A stretch of DNA of 6,231 nt from Patescibacteria group bacterium (lineage in GTDB: Bacteria; Patescibacteriota; Gracilibacteria; UBA1369; PNNO01): the NCBI GenBank assembly GCA_018821175.1, contig JAHJMX010000073.1:1-6231 (forward strand). The letters are read 5' to 3'. Each line of letters starts with the position of its first letter. Position 1 is the first letter of the stretch. Shown here in pieces: positions 5,666-6,231 of this stretch. The notes below the pieces were generated by a model. It saw only the letters and a list, made by a program, of their open reading frames with translations, did not search any database and had not been told where the DNA came from. Position numbers and translations under genes: made by a program.

Positions 5666-6231
5666 TTACTTAGACAAAACGTGAGAATCAATAGCAGCTA
5701 ATCCGCTAACAAGATAACCGTTTAGGTAATCTGTAGAAGAAGGTCCAGCTACTGTAGATACGTGTGGGCTAACTGATTTATCAGACCAAACGAATCCAGA
5801 AGCAGTACCAGCAACTGAATAAGAAGTACCTGCTGTTATAACACCTGCCTTAGCAACAGAGTCATAATGTAGAGTAGTTGTTAGGCTATCCCCACTAGTA
5901 GCTCCTGTAACAGTAGCTTTCAATGTATAAGTAACGCTTGAACCAGCTGGAATCAAATCTTCACCAGTTGCAGTAGCATCACTCCATTTAGCAACAACTC
6001 CAGTAGTAAATGCACCAGCCTCTGCATCTCCAGCAGCAGCAAGATCTATAAGATCAATATCTGTTGAATCAGAAATTAATACGTCATCACGATATAATTG
6101 TGCATTAGACAATGTTACACCAGATGCAGTTGTATCAAATTGTAATTGTTTAATTGCAACCGGTCCAGTTGCATCAGCAGCAATTGTTACTTCATACAAT
6201 TTTACTGGACCATCAGTAAGTGTAGTAGATA
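5666..6231 (-). CDS. S-layer-like surface protein, C-terminal part (5' end beyond window)
   Basis: The frame is open from the right window edge to TAA at 5668-5666, giving 187 codons of a larger protein. A TTG at 6199 is just an internal Leu codon, since the frame and its beta-strand pattern continue upstream (TLTDGPVKLYEVTIAADA). The fragment has no Cys or Met and is rich in Ala, Thr, Ser, Val, Gly and Asp. It looks like one Ig-like beta-sandwich: LYEVTIAADATGPVAIKQLQ (11-30), then SNAQLY (41-46), then IPAGSSVTYTLKATVTG (93-109). A tail with GFVWSDKSVSPHV (145-157) and STDYLNGYLVSGL (165-177) follows. To my recollection this Trp-Ser-Asp tail recurs at the C-terminus of predicted CPR surface proteins, but I could not check this. 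There are no SLH domain, LPXTG motif or C-terminal membrane helix in the visible part. Ala and Thr codons are almost wholly GCT/GCA and ACT/ACA, and a strong terminator follows, both suiting an abundant protein. Confidence 0.85.
   Translation of the reverse strand, partial: STTLTDGPVKLYEVTIAADATGPVAIKQLQFDTTASGVTLSNAQLYRDDVLISDSTDIDLIDLAAAGDAEAGAFTTGVVAKWSDATATGEDLIPAGSSVTYTLKATVTGATSGDSLTTTLHYDSVAKAGVITAGTSYSVAGTASGFVWSDKSVSPHVSTVAGPSSTDYLNGYLVSGLAAIDSHVLSK

Noticed and set aside
6197..6199. TTG at 6199 as start of the surface protein
   Set aside because: The frame stays open to the window edge and the upstream residues continue the beta-strand pattern, so it is an internal Leu codon.
1..6231. 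Search for CRISPR arrays, tRNA genes, insertion sequences or attachment sites
   Set aside because: No regularly spaced repeats, cloverleaf-like segments, transposase motifs or inverted-repeat ends were seen.

Overview
This is an AT-rich window in which every supported gene lies on the minus strand, so it reads from right to left. It holds cell-surface genes: two secreted surface proteins (one cut off by the right edge) followed by three genes for envelope glycan assembly (the last cut off by the left edge). The standard genetic code fits: the genes end in TAA, TGA and TAG, and no in-frame TGA is needed. The likely source is a bacterium of the Patescibacteria/CPR type (for example a Peregrinibacteria-like lineage). 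That rests on the style of the surface proteins: an SLH protein with a degenerate propeller, and an Ala/Thr/Ser/Val-rich protein with a C-terminal Trp-Ser-Asp-Lys-Ser block. It is an inference from remembered family style, not a proven assignment.

Layout from right to left. (1) 6231-5666 is the C-terminal 187 codons of a large, Cys-free, beta-rich S-layer-like protein. A strong intrinsic terminator follows at 5620-5583. (2) 5517-3643 is a secreted protein with a signal peptide, Asp-box propeller-like repeats, a beta-sandwich-like segment and C-terminal SLH repeats. (3) 3639-2587 is a GT2-family glycosyltransferase that starts 3 nt after the previous stop codon. (4) 2612-1236 is a polyprenyl-phosphate hexose-1-phosphate transferase (WbaP/WcaJ/EpsL-like) overlapping the GT2 gene by 26 nt. 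(5) 1158-1 is an O-antigen ligase/polymerase-family (Wzy_C) membrane protein, separated by 77 nt and lacking its 3' end.

Genes 2 to 4 look like one transcription and translation unit, and gene 5 probably belongs to the same locus. The glycan genes form a logical pathway. The phosphotransferase loads the first sugar onto undecaprenyl phosphate on the cytoplasmic side, the GT2 enzyme adds a further sugar, and the Wzy_C protein polymerises or transfers the glycan on the outer side. The surface proteins upstream could be the acceptors of this glycan, or could bind it through their SLH domains; the sequence does not decide between these. I found no tRNA, rRNA, CRISPR array, insertion sequence or phage gene. 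The two gaps between genes (1159-1235 and 5518-5665) are both shorter than 300 bases.
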